A stretch of DNA of 10,901 nucleotides from assembly GCA_026785785.1 (NCBI GenBank), contig JAJAZI010000144.1, positions 1 through 10,901 on the forward strand, given 5' to 3'. The notes below the pieces were generated by a model. It worked only from the letters and a program-made list of their open reading frames with translations. It was not told where the DNA came from and searched no databases. Positions 1 through 6,405 of the stretch are shown piece by piece. The translations under genes were made by a program, and so were the position numbers. The stretch is from Microbacteriaceae bacterium (GTDB lineage Bacteria; Actinomycetota; Actinomycetes; Actinomycetales; Microbacteriaceae). The first letter of the stretch is position 1; each line of letters begins with the position of its first letter.

Positions 1-328
1 GGACCACACCCCGGCGCGGGGTTGCGAGGAAGGTGGGGGTGAGGGTCTGGTGACGGAACTCCGACGTCGTCGCGAGGGCGCCGAGCAGCACGGGGAACAC
101 GTAGCCCACCGCCGATGCGGTGCTGTAGACGACGGGCGGGAGCGACGCCTCGGGCAGCTGCGGTAAGCCGGGCGTCGCCGACAGCTGCTCCCCCATCGCC
201 CCGAACAGCCCCGCGAGCAGGCCAGCGGTGAACGCGACGTAGCCGAACAGTACGAGCAGCAGGATCCACCAGAGCCGCGTGCTTGCGAGCTTCAACGATT
301 CGGCGGCCGTGACGTTCGCGAAACTCAT
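1..328 (-). CDS. ABC-2 type transporter permease, partial (N-terminal 109 residues)
   Basis: This is the membrane subunit of an ABC exporter, and its 3' part lies beyond the left edge of the window. The visible protein begins MSFANVTAAESLKLAS, a short cytoplasmic helix typical of ABC-2 permeases. A membrane segment follows at about residues 19-45 (from LWWILLLVLFGYVAF). After an extracytoplasmic loop, a second hydrophobic stretch at about 69-86 (ASAVGYVFPVLLGALA) leads into SEFRHQTLTPTFLATPRR. That matches the SE[FY]RH-x-T motif that follows the second helix in ABC-2 permeases. The ATG at 328 overlaps the TGA of the ATPase gene by 4 nt (ATGA), which fixes the start and implies translational coupling with its ATPase partner. 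The substrate cannot be told from the sequence. Drug, antibiotic or lipid export is usual for this type. Confidence 0.85.
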   Translation of the reverse strand, partial: MSFANVTAAESLKLASTRLWWILLLVLFGYVAFTAGLLAGLFGAMGEQLSATPGLPQLPEASLPPVVYSTASAVGYVFPVLLGALATTSEFRHQTLTPTFLATPRRGVV

Positions 329-1221
329 GACCGGTCCCCCTCGCCGACGAGCTCGAGAAAGACATCCTCGAGTCCCTCCTGCCTCGCGGTCAGCTTGCTG
401 AGGGGCACCTCGGCGGCGAGCGCGATCGCGCCCACCTCGGCCGCGGTCGCACCGACGACAATCAGCCCGTCGCAGCCCTGCTCGACCTGGGAGCCGGCCG
501 CGATCAGGGCCGCGGCGAGCGCGGCGCGGTCCGGCGCATCCGCCACCACCGTCGTGCCCGCCTCGAGGTCGTCGAGCGTGCCGGAGTAGACGAGCCGGCC
601 GCGGGAGATGATGACGACCTCGTCGACGGTCTGCTGCACCTCGGTGAGCAGGTGCGAGGAGACGAGCACGGTGCGCCCCTCCGCGGCGAGCGACCGGAGC
701 AGGCCGCGCATCCACCGGATTCCCTCAGGGTCGAGCCCGTTGACCGGCTCGTCGAGCACGAGCACGCCCGGGTCGCCGAGCAAGGCGAATGCGAGGCCGA
801 GCCGCTGCCGCATGCCGAGCGAGTAGCCGCCCACCCGGCGGTCGCCGTACTCGGCGAGGCCCACCTGGTCGAGCACGGCGGCGACGCGGGATCGCTCGAT
901 GCCCGCGGCGAGCGCGTAGACGGCGAGGTGGTTCGCCGCGGTGCGGCCGGGGTGGAAGCTCGCGGCCTCGAGGGCCGTGCCGACGCTCGCAAGCGGACGC
1001 TTCAGGTCGCGGTAGGCGGTGCCGCCGAAGGTCGCCGTGCCGGAGTTGGCGGCGACGAGGCCGAGCAGAACCCGCAGCGTCGTCGTCTTGCCCGCTCCGT
1101 TGGGCCCGAGGAACCCGGTCACCTGGCCCGGCTGCACCGTGAAGCTGAGGTCGGAGACGGCCGCGACGGCGCGGAACGACTTCGTCAGCGAGCGAATCTC
1201 GATAGGAACTCCGGTTGGCAT
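325..1221 (-). CDS. ABC transporter ATP-binding protein
   Basis: This 298-residue cytoplasmic ATPase should power the adjacent ABC-2 permease. Visible motifs are Walker A GPNGAGKTT (39-47), an unusual signature YSLGMRQR (133-140, in place of LSGGQ), Walker B VLVLDEP (153-159) and the H-loop His190 in SSHLL. The C-terminal ~80 residues form the extension common in DrrA/BcrA/CcmA-like drug-exporter ATPases. The frame stays open upstream as far as 1569, but that part lies over ung in another frame. The ATG at 1221 places conserved sequence (IEIRSLTKSF) seven residues in and leaves 8 nt to the ung stop, so I chose it. No strong Shine-Dalgarno precedes it (GTGGTGGC only), which fits coupling to ung translation. 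It overlaps the permease start by 4 nt. The family is certain and the substrate unknown. Confidence 0.93.
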   Translation of the reverse strand: MPTGVPIEIRSLTKSFRAVAAVSDLSFTVQPGQVTGFLGPNGAGKTTTLRVLLGLVAANSGTATFGGTAYRDLKRPLASVGTALEAASFHPGRTAANHLAVYALAAGIERSRVAAVLDQVGLAEYGDRRVGGYSLGMRQRLGLAFALLGDPGVLVLDEPVNGLDPEGIRWMRGLLRSLAAEGRTVLVSSHLLTEVQQTVDEVVIISRGRLVYSGTLDDLEAGTTVVADAPDRAALAAALIAAGSQVEQGCDGLIVVGATAAEVGAIALAAEVPLSKLTARQEGLEDVFLELVGEGDRS

Positions 1222-1229
1222 GCCACCAC

Positions 1230-1916
1230 TCAAGCAGAGCCGGGAGGAAGTGACCAGTCCACCGGGGTCGCGCCGAGCTCGGCGAGCATCTCGTTGGCGC
1301 GGCTGAACGGCCGGGATCCGAAGAATCCGCGTCTCGCCGAGAGGGGGCTCGGGTGCGCAGACTCGATCACCCTGGTCGCGCCGAGAGCCGGGCGCACCGA
1401 TGCCGCCTGCCGGCCCCAGAGGATCGCGACGAGCGGTGCCTCCCTCGCCACGAGCATCCGGATAGCGTGCTCGGTCACGGCCTCCCAGCCCCGCCCGCGG
1501 TGCGAGCCGGACTCCCCCGGCCGAACGGTCAGCACCCGGTTGAGCAGCAGCACCCCGCGGCCGGCCCACGCGCCAAGGTCGCCGTGCTCCGGCGTGGCCA
1601 CCCCGAGGTCGTCGCGCAGCTCCCGGTAGATGTTCACGAGGCTGCGCGGAAGCGGGCGCACCTGCGGGTCGACGGTGAAGCTCAGGCCAATCGGATGCCC
1701 GGGCGTCGGGTACGGGTCCTGCCCGACGACCAGCACGCGAACGTCAACGAAGGGGTCGGTGAAGGCTCGGAGCACCTTGCCCGGCTCGGGCAGGAACCCC
1801 CGGCCGACAGCTGTCTCGGCCTCGAGGAACTCTTCGAGCGCGGCGATCTGCGGTGCGACCGGGGCGAGCGCCCCGGCCCAGCCGGGATCGAACCCGCCCG
1901 TCGGCTCGAGCCTCAT
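1230..1916 (-). CDS. ung: Uracil-DNA glycosylase (family 1)
   Basis: The enzyme removes uracil from DNA, starting base-excision repair of deaminated cytosine or misincorporated dUMP. The 228-residue product has the usual length. Motif A is GQDPYP (65-70) with catalytic Asp67, followed by the GLSF uracil-pocket segment (77-80). The LLLNRVLTV strand is at 123-131, and motif B HPSPLS (188-193) contains the catalytic-loop His188. The ATG at 1916 overlaps the TGA of the upstream phosphoribosyltransferase remnant by 4 nt (ATGA). An in-frame ATG 27 nt further upstream would lengthen the overlap and add nine residues (MDRSRARHG) unlike the family, so I reject it. The gene ends 8 nt before the ABC ATPase start. 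Pro replaces the His of the common GQDPYH motif; I believe this variant occurs in other actinobacteria. Confidence 0.96.
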   Translation of the reverse strand: MRLEPTGGFDPGWAGALAPVAPQIAALEEFLEAETAVGRGFLPEPGKVLRAFTDPFVDVRVLVVGQDPYPTPGHPIGLSFTVDPQVRPLPRSLVNIYRELRDDLGVATPEHGDLGAWAGRGVLLLNRVLTVRPGESGSHRGRGWEAVTEHAIRMLVAREAPLVAILWGRQAASVRPALGATRVIESAHPSPLSARRGFFGSRPFSRANEMLAELGATPVDWSLPPGSA

Positions 1917-2355
1917 GCCGTGACGGGCTCGAGAACGGTCCACGGGAAGTCGATCCAGCGGTCCGTCAAACGCACCTCGGCCCCGGTGCGTTCGAGCATC
2001 GACACGAGCATCGACACAAGCATCGACACGAGCATCGACAGGGTGTGGCCGGAGTGGGACCCGTCGTCGACGCCGAGAACGCGCTTGTCGGCGAGTGACT
2101 CCTGGTGGAGGTGAGGGGCGAGCATGATCGGCTCGGTCAGGCGCGCATCGACGCCGGTGTCGGACTCGACGTTCAGCGCGCTGCAGCTCGTGACATTCAT
2201 CGCGTAGGCCATCCCGCCCGCGGACAGGAGCCCGCCGCGGGCGATCGCCAGCACGACATCCGGAACGAAGCCCGACCGCCGACGTCGGTCGAGAGCTCCC
2301 GGGCCGCCGATCCGAACTCGACCCAGTCGAGCATTTCCCTGATTTCGCCAGTCAT
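1913..2355 (-). pseudogene. Decayed phosphoribosyltransferase (PRTase-domain) gene
   Basis: The original product was a purine/xanthine-type phosphoribosyltransferase. The N-terminus ([25 protein letters not shown]) reads from ATG 2355. The frame then breaks near 2278-2281, in a GGCGG run, and the domain resumes one frame over as [17 protein letters not shown]. The spacing suggests loss of a single base. Further lesions: NVEFYTGV is now NVESDTGV; the PRPP-binding loop, normally VLVVDDVADTG, reads [11 protein letters not shown]; a 4-fold SMLV repeat follows; and about 19 residues are missing between AEVR and the conserved tail [11 protein letters not shown]. The intact comparison sequences are from memory of the family. 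A frameshift plus a damaged PRPP loop plus a deletion argue for a dead gene, not a sequencing error. It still begins the transcript feeding ung, and its TGA still overlaps the ung ATG. Confidence 0.8.
1994..2041 (-). repeat. Tandem repeat, 4 copies of a 12-bp unit
   Basis: The unit on the plus strand is GAGCATCGACAC. Copies lie at 1994-2005, 2006-2017, 2018-2029 (first base A) and 2030-2041 (last base G). Because 12 is a multiple of 3, the array reads on the minus strand as the peptide [16 protein letters not shown] inside the phosphoribosyltransferase remnant. There it replaces part of the helix after the PRPP loop. This is what replication slippage would leave in a gene no longer under selection. 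Confidence 0.95.
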
Positions 2356-2361
2356 GGCACC

Positions 2362-2367
2362 ACGTTA
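2362..2367 (-). promoter_or_regulatory. Putative -10 box (TAACGT), leaderless start for the PRTase-ung-ABC unit
   Basis: On the minus strand TAACGT fits TANNNT and ends 6 nt before the ATG at 2355. Transcription would then begin at or next to the start codon, as in leaderless actinobacterial mRNAs. No convincing -35 hexamer lies 16-18 nt further upstream, and no Shine-Dalgarno precedes the ATG, which also suits a leaderless message. Position and motif are the only evidence. Confidence 0.4.
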
Positions 2368-2463
2368 GCGGTGCTTGCGACCCGCCGTCGCGGTCACAAC
2401 TCAGCGGTGTGGAGGCGGCTTCGCGACGTGGATGTGGAGAATCTGGGGCCACCTGACTGCAAG

Positions 2464-2741
2464 TTCTGTTCTCGTGGCGTGCTGACGCGGTCGGTGTTCA
2501 CAACTCCGGCAAATTTGTGGCCGGCACGGCACGACGGCAGCCCGACCACGCTCTCTTCCCGTGTCATGAGGCCAGGCCCGGGCGAAGCGCCGGGCGGACG
2601 GTGATCGCGCTTTCGTCAGTGACTTCAGCGGCACATTAGCGCGAAGTTCATCAACCACAAGCGGTTGATCCTTCGGCTGTGCCCGGTAGCCCAATCTGAA
2701 TCTCATCATGCGCAGCCGCCTGACAGATTTCTGTTCTCGTG
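2464..2741. repeat. 13-bp direct repeat pair (TTCTGTTCTCGTG)
   Basis: An exact 13-bp word occurs at 2464-2476 and 2729-2741, both on the plus strand. This is unlikely by chance within 550 bp. The flanks do not match beyond the word. The second copy lies inside the loop and right arm of the 2718-2747 hairpin. Confidence 0.7.
2650..2669. repeat. Small hairpin (7-bp perfect stem)
   Basis: ATCAACC at 2650-2656 pairs with GGTTGAT at 2663-2669 across a 6-nt loop. No T-tract follows on either strand, so it is not a standard terminator. The arm ATCAACC recurs in the box cluster at 2834 and 2859. Confidence 0.6.
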
Positions 2742-2747
2742 TCAGGC
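2718..2747. repeat. Inverted repeat (8-bp perfect arms)
   Basis: GCCTGACA at 2718-2725 and TGTCAGGC at 2740-2747 are perfect inverted arms separated by 14 nt. It could be an operator-like site or a hairpin, but no nearby gene start lies in a position it would obviously control. Confidence 0.6.
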
Positions 2748-2803
2748 AGAAAGTGGCCAGCGGGTGCGGCGCGCCCGGCAACTCGGCGTTCCCCGACCAC
2801 TCA

Positions 2804-2889
2804 GCCTGAGTTGTGAACACGCCGCCGGAGCTATCAACCAACCAGGCCGCCCGAGTTATCAACCATCTGCGCCGCCTGAGTTGTGAACC
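2804..2889. repeat. Cluster of four GAGTTRTSAAC(C) boxes, 20-25 bp apart
   Basis: Four related boxes begin with GAG at 2808 (GAGTTGTGAAC), 2828 (GAGCTATCAACC), 2853 (GAGTTATCAACC) and 2878 (GAGTTGTGAACC), each preceded by GCC, CGC or a close variant. Spacings are 20, 25 and 25 bp. The last box ends 14 bp before the stop codon of the SDR gene, so on the minus strand the cluster lies in that gene's 3' untranslated region. Confidence 0.75.
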
Positions 2890-2903
2890 AACCGCGCCGC
2901 AGG

Positions 2904-3704
2904 CTAGCCCTGCGTCTGCTGGCTCTGCGGACGGCGGGGCGTCAGCACGCCGCGCACGACCTTGTGCGGCGCCGCCTGCGCAACCGGCTTGATGGTCACA
3001 AGATCGAGGTTGATGTGTGAGGGCAGCTCGACGGCGTGGACGATCGCCTCGGCGATGTCCTCGGCCGTCAGCGGGTTCGGCACGTTGTCGTAGACGGCAT
3101 CCGCCCTCGCCTGGTCGCCCGCGAACCGCACGAGGCTGAACTCGTCGGTCTTCACCATGCCGGGGGCGATCTCGATCACGCGGATCGGTTCGCCCGCGAG
3201 CTCGAGGCGCAGCACGCCCATGAGGGCGTGCGCGGCGAACTTCGACGCGTTGTACCCGCCGCCTCCCTCGTAGGGAACGTGACCGGCGATCGACGTGATG
3301 GTCAGGATGTCGGCGACCCCGGCGTCCGCTGCCCCCTCGCGCAGCAGCGGGAGCAGCGCGCTCGTGACCCGCTTCACCGCGACGACGTTGACGTCGAGCA
3401 TCCGCAGCCAGTCGTCCGCGTCGCTGTCCTCGACCGACGCCATCCCGAACGCGCCGCCGGCGTTGTTCACCAGCACATGCACCGGCCCGCCCGCGGCGAG
3501 ATGCACCCGCAGCGCCTCGACGTCCGCGGCCTGCGTCACGTCGCCGACAAACACAGACGCGCCGGTCTCGGCCGCGAGCTGCTCGAGCCGATCGACCCTC
3601 CGGGCGACCCCGACAACGTCCCAGCCGTGCGAGCGGAACAGCCGCACCGTCGCCGCACCGATCCCGGAACTCGCCCCGGTCACCACCACTCGCCGTGTAG
3701 CCAC
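2904..3704 (-). CDS. Short-chain dehydrogenase/reductase (classical SDR)
   Basis: This is a 266-residue cytoplasmic NAD(P)-dependent oxidoreductase with a Rossmann fold. It has the cofactor motif TGASSGIG (9-16), NNAG (80-83), catalytic Ser138 and the YNASK active site with Tyr151 and Lys155. PGMVKTDEF (181-189) is the usual loop after the sixth strand. ARR at 34-36 suggests NADP preference. It resembles YdfG/serine-3-dehydrogenase-like SDRs, but the substrate is unknown. The start is GTG 3704: AGGAGG (3709-3714) lies 4 nt upstream and conserved sequence begins at residue 5. An ATG frame further upstream (3776) adds 24 residues across the promoter and is rejected. The gene is divergent from the acyltransferase gene across 65 bp, and a 3' repeat cluster follows it. 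Confidence 0.92.
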   Translation of the reverse strand: MATRRVVVTGASSGIGAATVRLFRSHGWDVVGVARRVDRLEQLAAETGASVFVGDVTQAADVEALRVHLAAGGPVHVLVNNAGGAFGMASVEDSDADDWLRMLDVNVVAVKRVTSALLPLLREGAADAGVADILTITSIAGHVPYEGGGGYNASKFAAHALMGVLRLELAGEPIRVIEIAPGMVKTDEFSLVRFAGDQARADAVYDNVPNPLTAEDIAEAIVHAVELPSHINLDLVTIKPVAQAAPHKVVRGVLTPRRPQSQQTQG

Positions 3705-3728
3705 ACATCCTCCTCTGCCGATGGATCC

Positions 3729-3734
3729 ACCGTA
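3729..3734 (-). promoter_or_regulatory. Putative -10 box for the SDR gene
   Basis: On the minus strand TACGGT fits TANNNT and lies 24 nt upstream of the GTG start, leaving room for a short leader that carries the AGGAGG ribosome-binding site. No good -35 is visible. It sits back to back with the acyltransferase promoter in the 65-bp divergent gap. Confidence 0.3.
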
Positions 3735-3754
3735 CTGGCCGAATGCACGTGACT

Positions 3755-3760
3755 TAGGCT
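3755..3760 (+). promoter_or_regulatory. Putative -10 box (TAGGCT) for the acyltransferase, near-leaderless
   Basis: TAGGCT is the same hexamer as the -10 of the well-formed metY promoter. It ends 9 nt before the ATG at 3770, so the transcript would have only a few leader nucleotides. No Shine-Dalgarno precedes that ATG. The -35 region (TACTGG around 3733-3738) is a poor match. Confidence 0.45.
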
Positions 3761-3769
3761 TGCAGCGAT

Positions 3770-4930
3770 ATGACAAAGACGGAAACTGCCCCAGAAAGCA
3801 ACCCGTCCGGTCTGTCGCGCCCGAAGGCGCCGCGGCCGCGGGTGCCGGTCTGGGACAATGCGCGCTTCGCCTGCGTCACGCTCGTTGTCATCGGGCACGG
3901 AATCCAGCGGCTCACCGCCGACTCCGACAACGCGCTCGCTCTCTACCTGTTCATCTACGCCTTCCACATGCCTGCGTTCGCCATCATCAGTGGGTACTTC
4001 TCCAAGACCGGCCCGCCGACGATGCGCGGCCTGAAGAAGGTCATCACCGACATCCTGCTGCCGTACTTCATCATGGAGACGATCTGGACTCTCGTGAAGT
4101 TCCTCGTCGAGGGCTACGCCGAGTTCAACCCGTCCCAGCCGTCCTGGACGCTCTGGTTCCTGCTCGCGCTGGGCATCTTCCGGGTGATTCTTCCCTACCT
4201 GTCTATGGTGCGCTGGCCGCTGTTCTGGGCCCTGCTGTTCTCGTTCGGGGTCGGCTACCTGGCCAACGTCGACAGCACATTCTCGCTGTCGCGGGCGATC
4301 GGCATCCTGCCCTTCTTCGTTCTCGGCTGGAAGCTGCGGGAGTGGGGCCTCATCGACCGCTGGAACGTCGTCACGACGACGACGTGGTGGATCCGCGGCG
4401 CCGCGATCGCCGTTTTCGCCGCTTGGCTCGCCGTCGTCGTCGTGTTCATCGACGTCTGGCGGGGGATGGACCTGAGATTCTGGTTCTTCTACGACGACTC
4501 CTACACGGGCCTCGGCGAGGACCAGTGGTGGGCCGGGCTCTTACGGCTCGCGCTCATCGTGCTCGCGGTCGTCTTGAGCGGCGCGTTCTTCGTCCTGATA
4601 CCCCGCTCGGAGACCTGGTTCACGGGCTTCGGCCAGTCGACGATGTACATCTACCTGCTGCACAGCTTCGTGCTCTATCCGATTCGCGAGACCGGCGTGC
4701 TGCGCGGCGACCACTCCTCGGCGATGTGGCTCCTCGGCATGGTCTTCGCCTGCATCGCGATCTCGATCGTGCTCGCGAGCCCCTTCATCCGGTGGCTCTT
4801 CCGCCCGATCATCGAGCCCAAGCCGCGCTGGCTGTTCCTCGATTCGGATACTGTCGCCGGCACCAAACCACGGGACAAGTCGCTCCGTCCGTCCCGCACC
4901 GACCCCACCGGATCCCGCCGCGACCAGTGA
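3770..4930 (+). CDS. Acyltransferase-3 family integral membrane protein
   Basis: This 386-residue polytopic protein belongs to the acyltransferase-3 fold, whose members transfer acetyl or other acyl groups to sugars and other cell-surface or secondary-metabolite acceptors. The layout resembles the fucose 4-O-acetylase-like branch (COG3594). Family marks are WDNARF at 28-33, the conserved His43 in VIGHG, FHMPAFAIISGY (65-76), PSWTLWFLLAL (124-134), a glycine- and aromatic-rich core with about ten hydrophobic segments, and STMYIYLLHSF (289-299 region) with a late conserved His. About 25 residues of charged N-terminus and 35 of Arg/Asp-rich C-terminus are cytoplasmic tails. ATG 3770 is the first in-frame start and follows a TAGGCT box closely, which suggests a leaderless message. 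The neighbours do not indicate the acceptor. Confidence 0.88.
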   Translation: MTKTETAPESNPSGLSRPKAPRPRVPVWDNARFACVTLVVIGHGIQRLTADSDNALALYLFIYAFHMPAFAIISGYFSKTGPPTMRGLKKVITDILLPYFIMETIWTLVKFLVEGYAEFNPSQPSWTLWFLLALGIFRVILPYLSMVRWPLFWALLFSFGVGYLANVDSTFSLSRAIGILPFFVLGWKLREWGLIDRWNVVTTTTWWIRGAAIAVFAAWLAVVVVFIDVWRGMDLRFWFFYDDSYTGLGEDQWWAGLLRLALIVLAVVLSGAFFVLIPRSETWFTGFGQSTMYIYLLHSFVLYPIRETGVLRGDHSSAMWLLGMVFACIAISIVLASPFIRWLFRPIIEPKPRWLFLDSDTVAGTKPRDKSLRPSRTDPTGSRRDQ

Positions 4931-4955
4931 AGGTTACGGCGTATTTCGCCCGTCA

Positions 4956-4984
4956 TTGACCCTTAGACCAGCGTTTCCTAGGCT
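4956..4984 (+). promoter_or_regulatory. Sigma-70-type promoter of metY
   Basis: TTGACC (4956-4961) and TAGGCT (4979-4984) are separated by exactly 17 nt, the best -35/-10 pair in the window. Transcription should start near 4991, giving a leader of about 23 nt with AAGGAG at 5002-5007. That is too short for a SAM-type riboswitch, so any methionine control must act on the promoter. A lone TAGAC lies in the spacer at 4964-4968. Confidence 0.75.
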
Positions 4985-5013
4985 GATCCGATCACCCGAC
5001 GAAGGAGACACCC

Positions 5014-6336
5014 GTGAGCGACACCAGCGCCTGGAAATTCGAAACGAAGCAGATCCACTCGGGGGCGGCGCCCGACCCGGTGACGAATGCGCGGGCCACC
5101 CCGATCTACCAGACGACGTCGTACGTCTTCAACGACGCCGAGCACGCGAAGAACCTCTTCGCCCTCGCCGAATTCGGCAACATCTACACGCGCATCCAGA
5201 ACCCGACCCAGGCCGTCGTCGAGGAGCGCGTCGCCGCGCTCGAGGGCGGAACCGCCGCGCTGCTGCTGGCCTCGGGCCAGTCGGCGACGACGTTCGCTGT
5301 TCTCAACATCGCCCAGGCCGGCGACCACATCGTGTCGTCGTCGTCGATCTACGGTGGCACCTACAACCTCTTCAAGTACACCCTCGCGAAGCTCGGCATC
5401 GAGACGACGTTCGTCGAGAACCAGGACGACCCCACCGAATGGGCGCGCGCGGTGCGACCGAACACGAAGCTCTTCTTCGCCGAGACCATCGGCAACCCGC
5501 GCATCAACATCCTCGACATCGCCTCGGTCGCCTCGGTCGCGCACGGCGCCGGCGTTCCGCTCATCGTCGACAATACGATCGCGACGCCGTACCTCATCCG
5601 CCCGTTCGAGCACGGGGCCGACATCGTCGTGCACTCCGCGACGAAGTTCCTCGGCGGCCACGGCACCGTGATCGGCGGCATCATCGTCGACGGCGGCAAG
5701 TTCGAGTGGAGCAAGAACGTCGAGAAGTTCCCCGGGCTCACCGAACCCGACCCGAGCTACCACGGCGCAAGCTACACAACCGTACTCGGGGACGGCATCG
5801 CCTACATCATCAAGGCGCGCGTGCAGCTGCTGCGCGACCTCGGCGCCTCGATCGCTCCCGCAAGCGCGTGGCAGCTCATCCAGGGCATCGAGACCCTGAG
5901 CCTGCGCATCGAGCGCCACGTGCAGAACGCCCAGGCGGTCGCCGAGTGGCTCGACCGCCACGACGACGTTGCCACCGTCTACTACGCCGGACTCCCGTCC
6001 AGCCCCTGGTACGCCGCGGCGAACAGGTACGCGCCGCTCGGCGTCGGTGCCGTGCTGTCGTTCGAGCTCAAGGGCGGGGTGGATGCCGGGCGTGCGCTCG
6101 TCAACAACGCCGGCCTGTTCAGCCACCTCGCCAACATCGGAGACGTGCGCAGCCTCATCATCCACCCGGCCTCCACGACCCACTCCCAGCTCACGCCGGA
6201 GCAGCAGCTCACCTCCGGGGTCACCCCCGGCCTCGTTCGGTTGTCGATCGGCCTCGAGAACATCGACGACATCCTCGCCGACCTCTCGGCCGGCCTCACC
6301 GCCGCACGCTCCACCGCCGCGTCCAACGCGGCCTGA
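5014..6336 (+). CDS. metY: O-acetylhomoserine sulfhydrylase (aminocarboxypropyltransferase)
   Basis: This PLP enzyme converts O-acetyl-L-homoserine and sulfide to L-homocysteine and acetate, the direct sulfhydrylation route to methionine. The 440 residues match the family length. Residues seen: NIYTRIQNPT (56-65), ALEGG (75-79), ASGQSATTFA (86-95, phosphate-binding segment), FFAETIGNP (154-162), VDNTIATPY (185-193), the PLP-lysine motif SATKFLGGHG with Lys211, and HPASTTH (384-390). The ~430-residue length and insertions place it with MetY and not the shorter MetB/MetC/MetZ. GTG 5014 is chosen because AAGGAG lies 6 nt upstream and conserved sequence starts within a dozen residues. It has its own promoter and is followed by a hairpin and metX. 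Confidence 0.96.
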   Translation: MSDTSAWKFETKQIHSGAAPDPVTNARATPIYQTTSYVFNDAEHAKNLFALAEFGNIYTRIQNPTQAVVEERVAALEGGTAALLLASGQSATTFAVLNIAQAGDHIVSSSSIYGGTYNLFKYTLAKLGIETTFVENQDDPTEWARAVRPNTKLFFAETIGNPRINILDIASVASVAHGAGVPLIVDNTIATPYLIRPFEHGADIVVHSATKFLGGHGTVIGGIIVDGGKFEWSKNVEKFPGLTEPDPSYHGASYTTVLGDGIAYIIKARVQLLRDLGASIAPASAWQLIQGIETLSLRIERHVQNAQAVAEWLDRHDDVATVYYAGLPSSPWYAAANRYAPLGVGAVLSFELKGGVDAGRALVNNAGLFSHLANIGDVRSLIIHPASTTHSQLTPEQQLTSGVTPGLVRLSIGLENIDDILADLSAGLTAARSTAASNAA

Positions 6337-6344
6337 TCGCCATA

Positions 6345-6383
6345 GCGCGGGCGGAAGCGTAACAAACAGCTTCCGCCCCGCGC
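6345..6383 (+). terminator. Strong hairpin between metY and metX (terminator or attenuation-like)
   Basis: GCGCGGGCGGAAGC (6345-6358) pairs with GCTTCCGCCCCGCGC (6369-6383) across a 10-nt loop, forming 14 base pairs with one bulged C in the right arm. No U-tract follows. Such GC-rich hairpins are common as terminators or mRNA-processing boundaries in actinobacteria. It starts 9 nt after the metY stop and ends 22 nt before the metX start, so it could lower metX expression relative to metY. A weak GATACT box lies just after it at 6391-6396. Confidence 0.55.
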
Positions 6384-6405
6384 AGTCGGCGATACTGGAG
6401 ACGAC

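Larger units (their letters stand above)
2494..2820. repeat. Inverted repeat pair bounding a 327-bp segment (MITE-like candidate)
   Basis: GTGTTCACAACTC at 2494-2506 is the exact reverse complement of GAGTTGTGAACAC at 2808-2820, and beyond one mismatch the match continues inward for three more bases (GGC/GCC). The bounded segment has no coding capacity. Flanking bases (GCGGTCG on the left, GCCGCCG on the right) show no clear target duplication. More copies of the same box lie outside the right end, so these may be scattered repeats and not transposon ends. Confidence 0.45.
2356..2903. other. Repeat-rich intergenic region without a supported gene
   Basis: About 550 bp lies between the start of the ung unit and the end of the SDR gene. 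Short open frames exist on both strands, but none has a ribosome-binding site or a recognisable protein, and base composition is less extreme than in the flanking genes. It contains inverted and direct copies of GAGTTRTSAAC (inverted near 2393-2403 and 2494-2506, direct at 2808, 2828, 2853 and 2878), a 13-bp direct repeat, and hairpins at 2650-2669 and 2718-2747. I see no transposase fragment. It may be a decayed insertion or a cluster of small intergenic repeats. Confidence 0.7.

Noticed and set aside
1222..1569. Upstream extension of the ABC ATPase frame
   Set aside because: It lies entirely over ung in a different frame. The family's conserved N-terminus begins right after the ATG at 1221.
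2804..2889. CRISPR array or DnaA-box cluster
   Set aside because: The repeats are 11-12 bp, too short and imperfect for CRISPR, with no spacers of constant length and no cas genes. The boxes differ at several positions from TT[AG]TCCACA, and no replication genes are near.
4932..4955. Terminator after the acyltransferase gene (ACGGCG / CGCCCGT)
   Set aside because: It is a 6-bp stem with a bulge and no T-tract, too weak to call.
3295..4959. Plus-strand frame of about 550 codons overlapping the SDR and acyltransferase genes
   Set aside because: It covers two real genes in other frames, and its translation is Arg/Pro/Ser-rich without any domain.
4964..4979. Possible McbR-type operator (TAGAC-N6-GTCTA) in the metY promoter
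   Set aside because: Only the left half TAGAC is present; the right half reads TTCCT and matches poorly.
4985..5013. SAM riboswitch in front of metY
   Set aside because: The predicted leader is only about 23 nt, too short for any known SAM riboswitch class.
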